A stretch of 64,000 nucleotides of DNA from Thermus thermophilus HB8. GTDB taxonomy: Bacteria > Deinococcota > Deinococci > Deinococcales > Thermaceae. The notes beneath the pieces are model-generated. The model did not search any database. It had not been told where the DNA came from and was given only the letters and a program-made list of their open reading frames with translations. Of the stretch, positions 53,157 to 63,628 are shown in pieces (positions within the stretch are counted from its first letter, which is position 1; every line of letters begins with the position of its first letter). The stretch spans positions 1,178,469-1,242,468 of the forward strand of contig NC_006461.1 of NCBI RefSeq assembly GCF_000091545.1. The letters run 5' to 3'. A program made the position numbers and the translations under genes.

Positions 53157-54255
53157 CCTCCACCTCCGCCAGCACCTCAGCGAAGCGCTCCAGCAGGGCC
53201 TCCTCCTTCCTTCCCCGCTCCTCCAGGTAGCGGGCGTAGCCCTCCACGAAGCCGAGGTCCTGCACCTCCTCCCGCCTCCCCTCCCCAGCCTGGAGCGGGG
53301 CGCCCTCCACGGCGAGGAGGTGGGGGAGGGCCCGGAAAAGGTTCTCCTTGACCTGGGGGGAAAGCCTCCCCTCCACCACCAGGCGCAGGTAGCCGGGAAA
53401 GCGCTCCAACTCGCCCATCCTCCCGTCCAGCTCCTCGGGCCGCAGGCGGTAGGTCCTGAGGGGCTTCCCCCACCGCCCCGGGATGGGGTGGACCCGGGGC
53501 GGCCCCGAGGGGGGAAGCTCCACGAGGAGCGCCCCCCGCTCCGCCCCCTCCCCCTCGCCAAAGTCCAGCTGCACCAGGCTTCCCGGGTACCAGGCCACGG
53601 GGGCCTCGCTCACCTGCTGTTGCCGGTGGACGTGGCCCAGGGCGAGGTAGCGGACCTCCAAAGGCAGGCTCGCCCGGGGGACGGCGTAGCTTCCCACCAG
53701 GTGGAAGACGAACTCCCCTCCCCCGGGCCTCGCCCCCTCCACGGCGAAGTGGCCCAGGAGAAGAGGGCTTTTGAGGTTGTCCAGCACCCGGCGCAGGGCC
53801 TCGGCGTAGGTGCGGTGCAGGACCTCGTCCTCCTGGAAGAGGCGCCGGACGAGGAGGCGCTCGGAAACGAAGGGCAGAAGCCCCGCCCGCACCCCGCCCA
53901 CCTCCACCACCCCTCCCTCCTCGGCGAAGAGGAGGCGGCCCCGGACCCGGGCCCCCGCAAGCCCGAGAAGGGGGGCGAGGGCCTCGAGGCGCTCTTTGGG
54001 GTCGTGGTTGCCGGCGATGACCAGGGCCGGGACCCCAAGGGCCTTGAGCTCCATGAAGAACTCCACCGCGCAAGCCTCGGCCTCCGCCGAAACCTGGGGC
54101 CGGTCAAACAGGTCCCCGGAGACCACCACCAGGTCCACCCGCTCGGACCGGACCAGGCCCAGAAGGTCCCGGAGGGCGGCGGCGATCTCCGGGGTCCGGT
54201 CCACCCCCTTGAGGAGCTTGCCCAGGTGCCAGTCGGCGGTGTGGAGAAGGCGCAT
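53137..54255 (-). CDS. sbcD: Exonuclease subunit SbcD (Mre11-like)
   Basis: A 372-residue calcineurin-like nuclease. Metal-binding motifs appear in order: HTADWHLGK, VVSGDLFDRPQ, IAGNHDPKERL, LLGHFAVEGARPGG and YLALGHVHRQQ. The capping domain and C-terminal SbcC-binding helices (EEALLERFAEVLAEVE) follow. It is coupled to sbcC and lies 19 bases after the YibE/F-like gene. Confidence 0.95.
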   Translation of the reverse strand: MRLLHTADWHLGKLLKGVDRTPEIAAALRDLLGLVRSERVDLVVVSGDLFDRPQVSAEAEACAVEFFMELKALGVPALVIAGNHDPKERLEALAPLLGLAGARVRGRLLFAEEGGVVEVGGVRAGLLPFVSERLLVRRLFQEDEVLHRTYAEALRRVLDNLKSPLLLGHFAVEGARPGGGEFVFHLVGSYAVPRASLPLEVRYLALGHVHRQQQVSEAPVAWYPGSLVQLDFGEGEGAERGALLVELPPSGPPRVHPIPGRWGKPLRTYRLRPEELDGRMGELERFPGYLRLVVEGRLSPQVKENLFRALPHLLAVEGAPLQAGEGRREEVQDLGFVEGYARYLEERGRKEEALLERFAEVLAEVEGEALTA

Positions 54256-54274
54256 GGCCCCATCTTACGCGCCC

Positions 54275-55286
54275 CTAGTGGGGGTGGGCGTGATCCCCGC
54301 CCTCTCCCTTCCCCCCGGCGAGCAGAAAGGCGGCGAAGAGGGTGGAGAGGGGGACCGCGAGCACGAGCCCCAAGGACCCGAGGAGCATGCCCACGAGCTC
54401 GGCGGCGAAGGGCTCGGTGTTGAGGAGGAAGCGCAGGGGCGTGGGGTCCCGGGTGAGGAGGAGGAAGAGGGGAAGGCTTCCCGCGGCGTAGGCCAGGACC
54501 AGGGTGTTCACCAGGCTCCCCAGGTGGTCGTACCCCACCTCCATGGCCCGCCGGTAAAGGCGCCAGGGGGGGTCCTGGGGGTCGGCGTGGGCCAGGGACC
54601 TGGACCACGCTGGCCTGGGTCACGGTCACGTCGGCCAAGGCCCCGAGGGCCCCCACGGCGAGCCCCGCCAGGTAGAGCCCCAAAAGGTCCACGCCCCCCC
54701 ACTGGTGGAGGAGGAGGGCCTCCTCGGAGGCAAGCCCCGTGAAGCCCATGGCCTGGGCGAAGAACCGCCCCAAGAGGAGGACGAGGAGGACCGCGGCCAG
54801 GGTGGCCCCCAAGGCGGCGGTGGTCTTGCGGCCGAGGCCGTGGACGAAGTAGACGCTGAGGACGAGGACCCCGAGGCTTCCGAGGAAGGCGTGGAGCAAG
54901 GGATCCCCCCCGGCGGCGATCCGGGGGACGACGACGTAGACCAGGAGGAGCAAGCCGAAGAGGGTCCCCAAAAGCCCCCTAAGCCCCTTGCCCCGGCCGA
55001 GCCCCACCGCCCCCAGGGCGAAGAGAAGGGCCAAGGCGGCGAGCCAGGGCATCCGGTCGGGCTCGGTGACGTAGGCCCGCTCCCCCTCCAGGTAGACCAC
55101 CACCCGGTCCCCCACCCCAAACCCCTCCCCGCCCACCGGCAGGAGGGCCTCCAGGGTCCTGCCCTCCACCCTCACCTGCGCAAGGCCCGCCCCCGGGTCC
55201 AGGGCAAGGATCCTGCCCAAGGCGTAGCGGCCTTCCTGGGCCAAGGCGGGCAGGCCCAAAAGGAAAAGGAACAAGAGAAGCCGCAC
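54275..55286 (-). pseudogene. YibE/F-type membrane protein with a single-base frameshift
   Basis: Read from the GTG at 55286, the protein has a signal peptide, an OB-like region (GRILALDPGAGLAQVRVEG) and several membrane helices, then the family motif GALADVTVTQASVVQ. Directly after it the frame is lost near 54598-54606. Another frame continues the family exactly (SLAHADPQDPPWRLYRRA, then VGYDHLGSLVNTLVLAYA, to 54275). One extra base in CAGGTCC explains it: removing a G would give an open frame of about 336 residues. It may be a true mutation, a strain-specific phase change or a sequencing error. The family's function is unknown. Confidence 0.75.
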
Positions 55287-55292
55287 GCCCTC

Positions 55293-55298
55293 ACTCTA
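55293..55298 (-). promoter_or_regulatory. -10 box of the YibE/F-sbcDC operon
   Basis: TAGAGT on the minus strand ends exactly 7 bases before the GTG at 55286, predicting a leaderless mRNA. Confidence 0.45.
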
Positions 55299-55310
55299 CA
55301 GGCAGGAGAT

Positions 55311-55324
55311 GAAAACGCGTTATC
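55311..55324. promoter_or_regulatory. Candidate Fur/Zur-type operator
   Basis: GAAAACGCGTTATC is palindromic at six of seven base pairs (perfect core AACGCGTT) and is unusually AT-rich for this genome. It lies between the Fur-family gene and the divergent YibE/F gene, where an autoregulatory site would be expected. Confidence 0.4.
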
Positions 55325-55344
55325 GCCTGGGGTAGGCTGAAGGC

Positions 55345-55713
55345 ATGGAGCGGTCCACCCGCCAGCGCCGCGCCATCCGGAGGGTCCTCCTGGAGACCCG
55401 GCGCCCCCTCTCCCCTCGGGAGATCCTGGAGCTCGCCCGCAAGCAGGTCCCCTCCCTGGGCCTGGCCACGGTCTACCGCAACCTGCGGGCCCTGGTGGAG
55501 GAGGGCGCCGTGGTGCCCGTGGCCCTGCCGGGGGAGCCCCTGCGGTACGAGGCGGCAGGCGCCGGGCACCACCACCACTTCCTCTGCCGGGGGTGCGGCC
55601 GGGCCTTTGAGCTCCCAGGCTGCCGCCTCGAGGCCCACCTGGACCTTCCCCCCGGGTTTTCGGCCGAGGACCACGAGGTGGTGGTCTACGGGCGCTGCCC
55701 CGACTGCGCCTGA
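55345..55713 (+). CDS. Fur-family metal-responsive repressor
   Basis: A 122-residue Fur/Zur/PerR-type regulator. The winged helix is at residues 5-60 (RRAIRRVLLETRRPLSPREI, LATVYRNLRALVEEG), followed by the His-rich metal site GAGHHHHFLCRGCGRAFEL and the structural Cys pairs CxxC (about residues 81-84) and the terminal CPDC. Which metal it senses cannot be told; the position next to a membrane protein does not decide it. A candidate palindromic operator lies 21 bases upstream of the start. Confidence 0.88.
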   Translation: MERSTRQRRAIRRVLLETRRPLSPREILELARKQVPSLGLATVYRNLRALVEEGAVVPVALPGEPLRYEAAGAGHHHHFLCRGCGRAFELPGCRLEAHLDLPPGFSAEDHEVVVYGRCPDCA

Positions 55714-55731
55714 GCGCCCCAAAGCCAACGC

Positions 55732-56130
55732 TTAGTCCCAGGGAGGGTAGAGGTGCTTGGGCCCGGTCCAGCGCACCTCTTCCAGGGCCCCGTCAAAGCG
55801 CAGGAGAGCGGCGAGCCGGGCCCGGGAGTAGACCCGGTAGGGCTCCCGGGGGATGAAGGCCGTGACGATGTCCACGTGCCGCGGGGTGCTGTACTCCAGG
55901 ACCACGTGCAGGGGCAGCCGCAACCGGGGAGGAAAGACCATGTACCCCAGAACGAGCATCCGCTCGTCCTCGGGGTAGATGGCGAGCTCCCGCCCCCAGA
56001 GGAGGGCGGAGAGGATGTCCTGCTCCCGGAACCCCTCCTGGAGCATGTGCTTGGCGGCGTGGGGGCCCAGGCGGTAGCGCCCCTCCCGGATGTGGGGCAG
56101 AAGGTCCTCCAAGCGGCGGAGCCTGGGCAT
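55732..56130 (-). CDS. DUF4258-type protein
   Basis: A 132-residue protein with the DUF4258 pattern: GPHAAKHMLQEGFREQDILSA-type His/Met helix, GRELAIYPEDERMLVLGYM, and the strand pair LHVVLEYSTPRHVDIVTAFIP. Some members resemble RelE-like toxins in shape, but no antitoxin gene adjoins it. The ATG at 56130 follows GGGGAGG, and a TAGACT -10 box lies at 56148-56153; the further upstream frame crosses that box. Confidence 0.7.
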   Translation of the reverse strand: MPRLRRLEDLLPHIREGRYRLGPHAAKHMLQEGFREQDILSALLWGRELAIYPEDERMLVLGYMVFPPRLRLPLHVVLEYSTPRHVDIVTAFIPREPYRVYSRARLAALLRFDGALEEVRWTGPKHLYPPWD

Positions 56131-56139
56131 AAGACCTCC

Positions 56140-56169
56140 CCGGGGCCAGTCTACCGCCACCGGCCCCGG
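56140..56169 (-). terminator. Hairpin after the ftsE-hpf unit
   Basis: CCGGGGCC (56140-56147) pairs with GGCCCCGG (56162-56169). The 14-base loop contains the TAGACT -10 box of the following DUF4258 gene. There is no T-tract, so terminator activity is uncertain. Confidence 0.35.
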
Positions 56170-56188
56170 GGCGAAGGTGGCCTGGAGC

Positions 56189-56749
56189 TCAGGCGGGCTC
56201 TATAAGGCCGTAGTTGCCGTCCTTCCTCCGGTAGATGACGTTGATCTCGTCGGTCTTGGCGTTGCGGAAGACGAAGAAGCTGTGGCCCAGGGCCTCCATC
56301 TGGAAGGCGGCCTCCTCGGGGTCCATGGGCTTCATCTCAAAGCGCTTGACGCGGACGATCCTGGGGCCTTCCTCTTCCTCGGGCTTGCGCAGGGCCTCGA
56401 GGTCCCGCACCTCGGGAGGCGGGGGGCCCTGGTAGGAGTGGCGCTTGCCCACGTAGCGCCGCTCCCTGAAGCGCTTCACCTGGGTTTCCAGGCGGTCCAC
56501 CGCCCGGTCTATGGCGGCGTAGAGGTCGGCGTCCTCCTCCTCCACGCGCACGAGGCCGCCCGGGAGGTCCACCTGGATCTCCGCCCGGGCCTTCTTCTCC
56601 ACGTGGGGGCTTCCCGCCAGGGAAAGGACCACCTTGGCCATGAGCTCCCCGTCCTGGTAGCGGTCCAGGCGGGCGAGCTTCTTCTCCACGTAGTCCCGGA
56701 TGGCGTCCGTGATCTCCAGGTTGCGCCCGATGAGCTTGTAGATGTTCAT
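56189..56749 (-). CDS. hpf: Long-form ribosome hibernation promoting factor
   Basis: A 186-residue HPF of the long type, which alone dimerises 70S ribosomes into inactive 100S particles in stationary phase. The N-terminal domain (residues 1-100) begins MNIYKLIGRNLEITDAIRDYVEKKL, a basic linker follows (RERRYVGKRHSY), and the C-terminal dimerisation domain is RVKRFEMKPMDPEEAAFQME through FFVFRNAKTDEINVIYRRKD. It is coupled to ftsE by ATGA. Confidence 0.95.
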   Translation of the reverse strand: MNIYKLIGRNLEITDAIRDYVEKKLARLDRYQDGELMAKVVLSLAGSPHVEKKARAEIQVDLPGGLVRVEEEDADLYAAIDRAVDRLETQVKRFRERRYVGKRHSYQGPPPPEVRDLEALRKPEEEEGPRIVRVKRFEMKPMDPEEAAFQMEALGHSFFVFRNAKTDEINVIYRRKDGNYGLIEPA

Positions 56750-57474
56750 CCTTCCTCCTTTCCGCCCCGGGGAGGGCCTTCCCGTACCCTTATGCTACCA
56801 CCCTCCGCGGGACGCTCGTCCCGCACCACCTGGCCGGCCTTCAAGACCACGACCCGGGCGGGGTAGGCCTCCAGAAGCTCCCGGCTGTGGGTGGCCACCA
56901 CCACCGTGGCCCCCCGCTGGTGGGCCTGCTTCAGGATCTCCAGCACGGCGAGGGCGTTGGCCGGGTCCAGGTTGCCCGTGGGCTCGTCGGCGAGGACCAC
57001 GGGCGGGTCCAGGAGGAGGGCCCGGGCGATGGCCACCCGCTGGGCCTCCCCCACGGAAAGCTCCTCGGGAAAGGCCCGCTTCTTGTGGGAGAGCCCCACC
57101 CGGCGGAGGGCGGTGGTGATCCTCTCCGGCCACTCCCTGCGGGGGACCCCCTGGACCTGGAGGACGAAGGCCAGGTTCTCCTCCACGGTCATGTCGGAAA
57201 GGAGGCGGTGGTCCTGGAAGACCATGCCGATCCTGCGGCGGTGGTAGGCCACCTGGTCGCCCCGGAGGTGCTTCAGGTTCTGGCCGGCGAAGTACACGGC
57301 CCCCTGGGTGGCCACGAGCCGCCTCAGAATCAGGGCGAGGAGGGTGGACTTGCCCGCCCCCGAGTGGCCCACCACGTAGACGAACTCGCCCTTCTTGATC
57401 TCCAGGTTCACGTTGTAGAGGGCCTTGGTCTTGGTGCGGGGGTACTCCAGGCCCACCCGGTGGAAGGCGATCAT
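56746..57474 (-). CDS. ftsE: Cell-division ABC ATPase FtsE
   Basis: A 242-residue ABC ATPase that with FtsX controls peptidoglycan hydrolases at the septum. Walker A is VGHSGAGKSTLL, Q-loop VFQDHRLLSDMTVEENLAF, Walker B VVLADEPTGNLD, and the switch His is in VVVATHSRELL. The signature is LSVGEAQRVAIARAL, with Val where Gly is normal. No ftsX follows; hpf does. TATAGT 7 bases before the ATG predicts a leaderless mRNA. Confidence 0.9.
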   Translation of the reverse strand: MIAFHRVGLEYPRTKTKALYNVNLEIKKGEFVYVVGHSGAGKSTLLALILRRLVATQGAVYFAGQNLKHLRGDQVAYHRRRIGMVFQDHRLLSDMTVEENLAFVLQVQGVPRREWPERITTALRRVGLSHKKRAFPEELSVGEAQRVAIARALLLDPPVVLADEPTGNLDPANALAVLEILKQAHQRGATVVVATHSRELLEAYPARVVVLKAGQVVRDERPAEGGSIRVREGPPRGGKEEG

Positions 57475-57480
57475 GCCCCC

Positions 57481-57486
57481 ACTATA
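57481..57486 (-). promoter_or_regulatory. ftsE: -10 box of ftsE-hpf
   Basis: TATAGT on the minus strand ends 7 bases before the ftsE ATG at 57474. Confidence 0.5.
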
Positions 57487-57512
57487 CGCACCTTCCTCTC
57501 AGGAAAAGGCGC

Positions 57513-57518
57513 TATAGT
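57513..57518 (+). promoter_or_regulatory. -10 box of the ctpA gene
   Basis: TATAGT on the plus strand, the same hexamer as the divergent ftsE box 27 bases away. Transcription should begin near 57525, three bases before the GTG at 57528. Confidence 0.45.
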
Positions 57519-57527
57519 GGGGCTCAG

Positions 57528-58859
57528 GTGAGGGAGAAGATGAAGCGACGCGCGTGGTTCATGGTAGGGCTCGGGGCGCTCCTCGCCCTGGTGTACGCCC
57601 AGCTTCCCCGGCCTCAGGCGGAGACCTTCCTGCAGAACCCCAACGGCCAGGCCCTCCTGGAGGTCTACCAGAGGATCCAACAGGACTACCTGGAGCCCCT
57701 CTCCAAGGAGAAGCTGGACAAGCTCCTGGAAGGGGCCATCGGCGGGATGGTCCAGGCCCTCGAGGACCCCTTCACCAGCTACTCCCCGCCCCAGCGCTCC
57801 ACCCTGCGCCAAGAGGACCTAAGGGGCGAGTTCTTCGGCATCGGGGCCACCCTCTCGGCCGCGAACCCCGACGGCACGGGAGCGCGGATTGAGGGGGTCA
57901 TGAAGGGGCTTCCCGCCCAGCGGGCGGGCCTCAGGGCCGGGGACGTGATTTTGGAGGTGGACGGGGAGGACGTGACCAAGCTCCCCCTCCTGGACATCGT
58001 GGCGAAGATCCGGGGGCGGGAGGGAACCAAGGTCACCCTGAAGGTGCGGCGGGAAGGCGTGCCCGCCCCCCTGGTCTTTGAGCTCGTGCGCGAGCGGGTG
58101 GAGATCATCTCCGTGTCCACCGCCAAGGTGGGGGACGTGGGCTACGTGGCCCTGGAAACCTTCGCCAACTTCAAGGTGGAGGACCAGCTGAAGCGGGCCA
58201 TAGAAGAGCTCAAGGCCCAGGGCGTGAAGAAGCTGATCTTTGACCTGAGGGACAACGGCGGAGGGCTCCTGGACCAGGGGTGCGCCGTGGCCAGCGCCTT
58301 CCTCAAGGAGGGCCCCATCGTCTACACCCGCACCAAGAACCTCACCCGCGTCTGGTGCGAGGCCACGGGCCAAACCCTCTGGGACGGGCCCATGGTGGTC
58401 CTGGTGAACGGCAACTCCGCTTCGGCGAGCGAGATCGTGGCCGGGGCCCTCCAGGACTACGGCCGGGCCAAGGTCATCGGGGAGAAGACCTTCGGCAAGG
58501 GCGTGGGCCAGACCCCCTACACCCTGGCGAACGGCGGGGAGCTCACCCTGGTCACCTTTGAGTGGCTCACCCCCAAGCGCCGCTCCATCAACAAGGAGGG
58601 GATCACCCCGGACATCGTGGTGAAGGACACCCGCTTCCCCACGCCCTTCTCCCTGCAAGGGGCGGGGGCGCCGCCGGGGGCGGAGATCGCCGTGACCCTG
58701 AACGGCAAGACCGTCAAGGTGAAGGCGGACGCGGAAGGCAAGTTCTCCTACGCCGAGCCGCAGCGGCAGAGGCCTCTTCCCGAGGACCGGGGCCAGGCGG
58801 TTCTGGACCTGGAGAACGACGCCATCCTCAAGCGGGCCCTGGAGGAGCTAAACCGCTAG
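57528..58859 (+). CDS. C-terminal processing protease (S41, CtpA-like)
   Basis: A 443-residue periplasmic protease. Residues 5-24 form an uncleaved anchor or signal (RRAWFMVGLGALLALVYA). A PDZ domain (about 95-170, GLRAGDVILEVDGEDV) is followed by the S41 core with FDLRDNGGGLLDQ, the nucleophile Ser in NGNSASASEIVAGAL and the general-base Lys in IGEKTFGKGVGQT. These enzymes trim envelope proteins from their C-terminus. I use the GTG at 57528; an ATG at 57540 would shorten it by four residues. Confidence 0.92.
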   Translation: MREKMKRRAWFMVGLGALLALVYAQLPRPQAETFLQNPNGQALLEVYQRIQQDYLEPLSKEKLDKLLEGAIGGMVQALEDPFTSYSPPQRSTLRQEDLRGEFFGIGATLSAANPDGTGARIEGVMKGLPAQRAGLRAGDVILEVDGEDVTKLPLLDIVAKIRGREGTKVTLKVRREGVPAPLVFELVRERVEIISVSTAKVGDVGYVALETFANFKVEDQLKRAIEELKAQGVKKLIFDLRDNGGGLLDQGCAVASAFLKEGPIVYTRTKNLTRVWCEATGQTLWDGPMVVLVNGNSASASEIVAGALQDYGRAKVIGEKTFGKGVGQTPYTLANGGELTLVTFEWLTPKRRSINKEGITPDIVVKDTRFPTPFSLQGAGAPPGAEIAVTLNGKTVKVKADAEGKFSYAEPQRQRPLPEDRGQAVLDLENDAILKRALEELNR

Positions 58860-58871
58860 GCGCCACACGAT

Positions 58872-58903
58872 CCTGGGGGGCCTAAACCCGAGGGCCCCCC
58901 AGG
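58872..58903 (+). terminator. Intrinsic terminator after the protease gene
   Basis: CCTGGGGGGCC (58872-58882) pairs with GGCCCCCCAGG (58893-58903) and is followed by TTCTCTTCC. It overlaps the 3' end of the convergent hypothetical gene. Confidence 0.65.
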
Positions 58904-59226
58904 TTCTCTTCCAGGAAACGGAGAAGGGCGATGCAGTAGGTGGTGAAAAAGTTCTTCTCGGCAAGGTCTTTTCTTTTCAGGCGGCATTCCCGGTAGTCCC
59001 TCCACTTCCGCCAGACGTTCTCCAACGCCCCCCAAGGAACCTCTACCCGCTTCTCCCCGCTCTGAAGCGCCAACCCCTTCGCCTTGTCCACCTCAAGCAC
59101 GACAAACTCCCGCCTCTTCAGGCGACCGGGGTTTTTCTCCGCAGCCTTGGACCAGTTCGGCACCCGCACGCCAGGGCGAAGGAGGGCTATGAGTTCCCGC
59201 TTGACCTCCGCAAAGGTTTCCCCCAT
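58882..59226 (-). CDS. Hypothetical 114-aa protein with lower GC
   Basis: An unrecognised, basic, soluble protein beginning MGETFAEVKRELIALLRPGV, with RRREFVVLEVDKAKGLALQ-like strands and a C-terminal helical part (KRKDLAEKNFFTTYCIALLR). Codons ending in A or T are more common than in neighbours, which hints at acquisition from another source. CATAAT ends 7 bases before its ATG, so it looks expressed and leaderless. The 3' end overlaps the terminator of the convergent protease gene. Confidence 0.55.
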   Translation of the reverse strand: MGETFAEVKRELIALLRPGVRVPNWSKAAEKNPGRLKRREFVVLEVDKAKGLALQSGEKRVEVPWGALENVWRKWRDYRECRLKRKDLAEKNFFTTYCIALLRFLEENLGGPRV

Positions 59227-59296
59227 GCAACCATTATGGGGGCTTCGGCAGAGGCCGCAACAGCCCTCTTAGGCCCAGGGAGCCCCTTGAGAACCC

Positions 59297-59335
59297 TTTG
59301 CCGGGGCCCCCATGCCGGCTTGCCCCGGCGTGGGG
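59297..59335. repeat. Dispersed hairpin repeat, copy D
   Basis: CCCCATGCCGG (59308-59318) pairs with CCGGCGTGGGG (59325-59335), one G-T pair, around the loop CTTGCC; TTTGCCGGGGC precedes it. It begins 5 bases beyond the metG stop and probably ends that transcript. Confidence 0.6.
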
Positions 59336-59340
59336 CGGTA

Positions 59341-61206
<1,866 letters not shown>

Positions 61207-61208
61207 CT

Positions 61209-61254
61209 AAAAAAAACCGGGGCACGCGCCCCGGGCGGGGAAGCCTCCCCGCCC
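61209..61254 (-). terminator. Tandem hairpin terminator between rpiA and metG
   Basis: Read on the minus strand, a 9-bp stem (61254-61233) is followed by CCGGGGC-GCGT-GCCCCGG (61234-61217) and eight T. The T-run ends only 11 bases before the metG ATG, so the metG ribosome site touches the terminator. It is either the end of rpiA or an attenuator for metG. Confidence 0.85.
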
Positions 61255-61287
61255 TAGGACCGGGGCATGCCCTTCATGGCCTCCATT

Positions 61288-62438
<1,151 letters not shown>

Positions 62439-62445
62439 GGCGGGC

Positions 62446-62451
62446 ATTATA
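62446..62451 (-). promoter_or_regulatory. bcp: Consensus -10 box of bcp-rpiA
   Basis: A perfect TATAAT on the minus strand ends 8 bases before the ATG at 62438 and overlaps the alternative ATG at 62447, which settles the start. No -35 is evident. Confidence 0.6.
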
Positions 62452-62486
62452 CCCCTTTCCCCGCGCCTTCCCCGCCCTTAGCGGGC

Positions 62487-63626
62487 CTACCGGGGCTCCC
62501 CCGGCCAGTCGCCCACCACGCCGGGGGCGGCCCACTCCATGGTGAGGAGCTCGTTAAGGGTCGCCTTGCGCCCGGCGGGGATGCGCACCACCCCCTTGCG
62601 GTCCTTGATGGGGCCGGTGAAGGGGTCAAAGGTGGGGTTCGGGCGCTTCATCGCCCCAAGAAGGGACATGATCCGGTCGTAGACCGGAACCTTCTTGCCC
62701 TCCACGCTCATCTGGGCGGCCTTCAGCAGGGGAACGTGCTTGGGGTTGATGGGGACGCCGTAGTCCGCCCCCATCTCCACGGCCCCGTGCTGGAGGAGCC
62801 AGAAGTAGTCCACGTTCTCCAGGTTCTTGGGGGTGTAGACCCCTTCCTTCACCTTCTTGAGGAAGTCAATGTAGATGACGTCCCAGTGGACGATCTGGCC
62901 CGAGACCACGTGGTCGGGGGCGAACTTGAGCATGGGGGTGTAGTGGCCGAAGGAATAGGCCCCCTTGCGGGCGGCGGTCTGGATCACCGTGGGGGTGTCC
63001 TCGGTGAAGGCGAAGACGTCCGCCCCTTGGGCGAGGAGGGCCTCCGTGGCCTCCCGGGCCTTGGCCGGGTCGTACCAGGCGTTGATCCAGCGCACCAGCA
63101 CCTGGGCGTCGGGCCGGACGGCCCGCACCCCGAGGGCGAAGGCGTTGATGTGCCGCTTCACCTCGGGGATGGGGAAGGCGGCCACGTACCCCACCTTGCC
63201 CGTCTTGGTGAGGGCCCCGGCGGCGAGGCCGTTCAGGTAGTAGACCTGGTAGAAGTCGGCCATGTAGGTGGCCACGTTGGGGGCCCGCTTGATGCCCGTG
63301 GCGTGGGCGAAGATGACGTCCGGGTACTTCTTGGCGGCCTCGAGGACCCCGTCCATGTACCCGAAGCTGGTCGCGAAGATGACCCGGCACCCCTCCCGCA
63401 CGAACCGGTCAATGACCGGCACCACCTGGGCTTCGGGAACGCTCTCCACGTACCGGGTCTCAAGCCACGGGAGGGCCGCCTCCGCCTTCTTCCGGCCCAC
63501 GTCGTGGGCGTAGGTCCAGCCCGCGTCCCCCACCGGGCCCACGTAGATGAAACAGGCCTTGAGCTTTTCCCCCTGCCCTAGGGCGAGGCCCAGGGCGGCG
63601 AGAACCCCGAGAACGAGTCGTTGCAT
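62487..63626 (-). CDS. BMP/PnrA-family ABC substrate-binding protein
   Basis: A 379-residue periplasmic binding protein with a signal peptide (MQRLVLGVLAALGLALGQG) and no lipobox Cys. The start GPVGDAGWTYAHDVGRKKAE, and later FATSFGYMDGVLEAAKKYPD and YFWLLQHGAVEMG, match the BMP (Med/PnrA) group, which binds purine nucleosides or related compounds for import. It follows the permease gene with 2 bases between, so both belong to one importer operon. Confidence 0.9.
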   Translation of the reverse strand: MQRLVLGVLAALGLALGQGEKLKACFIYVGPVGDAGWTYAHDVGRKKAEAALPWLETRYVESVPEAQVVPVIDRFVREGCRVIFATSFGYMDGVLEAAKKYPDVIFAHATGIKRAPNVATYMADFYQVYYLNGLAAGALTKTGKVGYVAAFPIPEVKRHINAFALGVRAVRPDAQVLVRWINAWYDPAKAREATEALLAQGADVFAFTEDTPTVIQTAARKGAYSFGHYTPMLKFAPDHVVSGQIVHWDVIYIDFLKKVKEGVYTPKNLENVDYFWLLQHGAVEMGADYGVPINPKHVPLLKAAQMSVEGKKVPVYDRIMSLLGAMKRPNPTFDPFTGPIKDRKGVVRIPAGRKATLNELLTMEWAAPGVVGDWPGEPR

Positions 63627-63628
63627 GG

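Noticed and set aside
53610..55286. A 558-codon frame covering YibE/F and part of sbcD
   Set aside because: After the frameshift near 54600 it only reads an unused frame of YibE/F and sbcD; it is a by-product of the shift, not a fusion protein.
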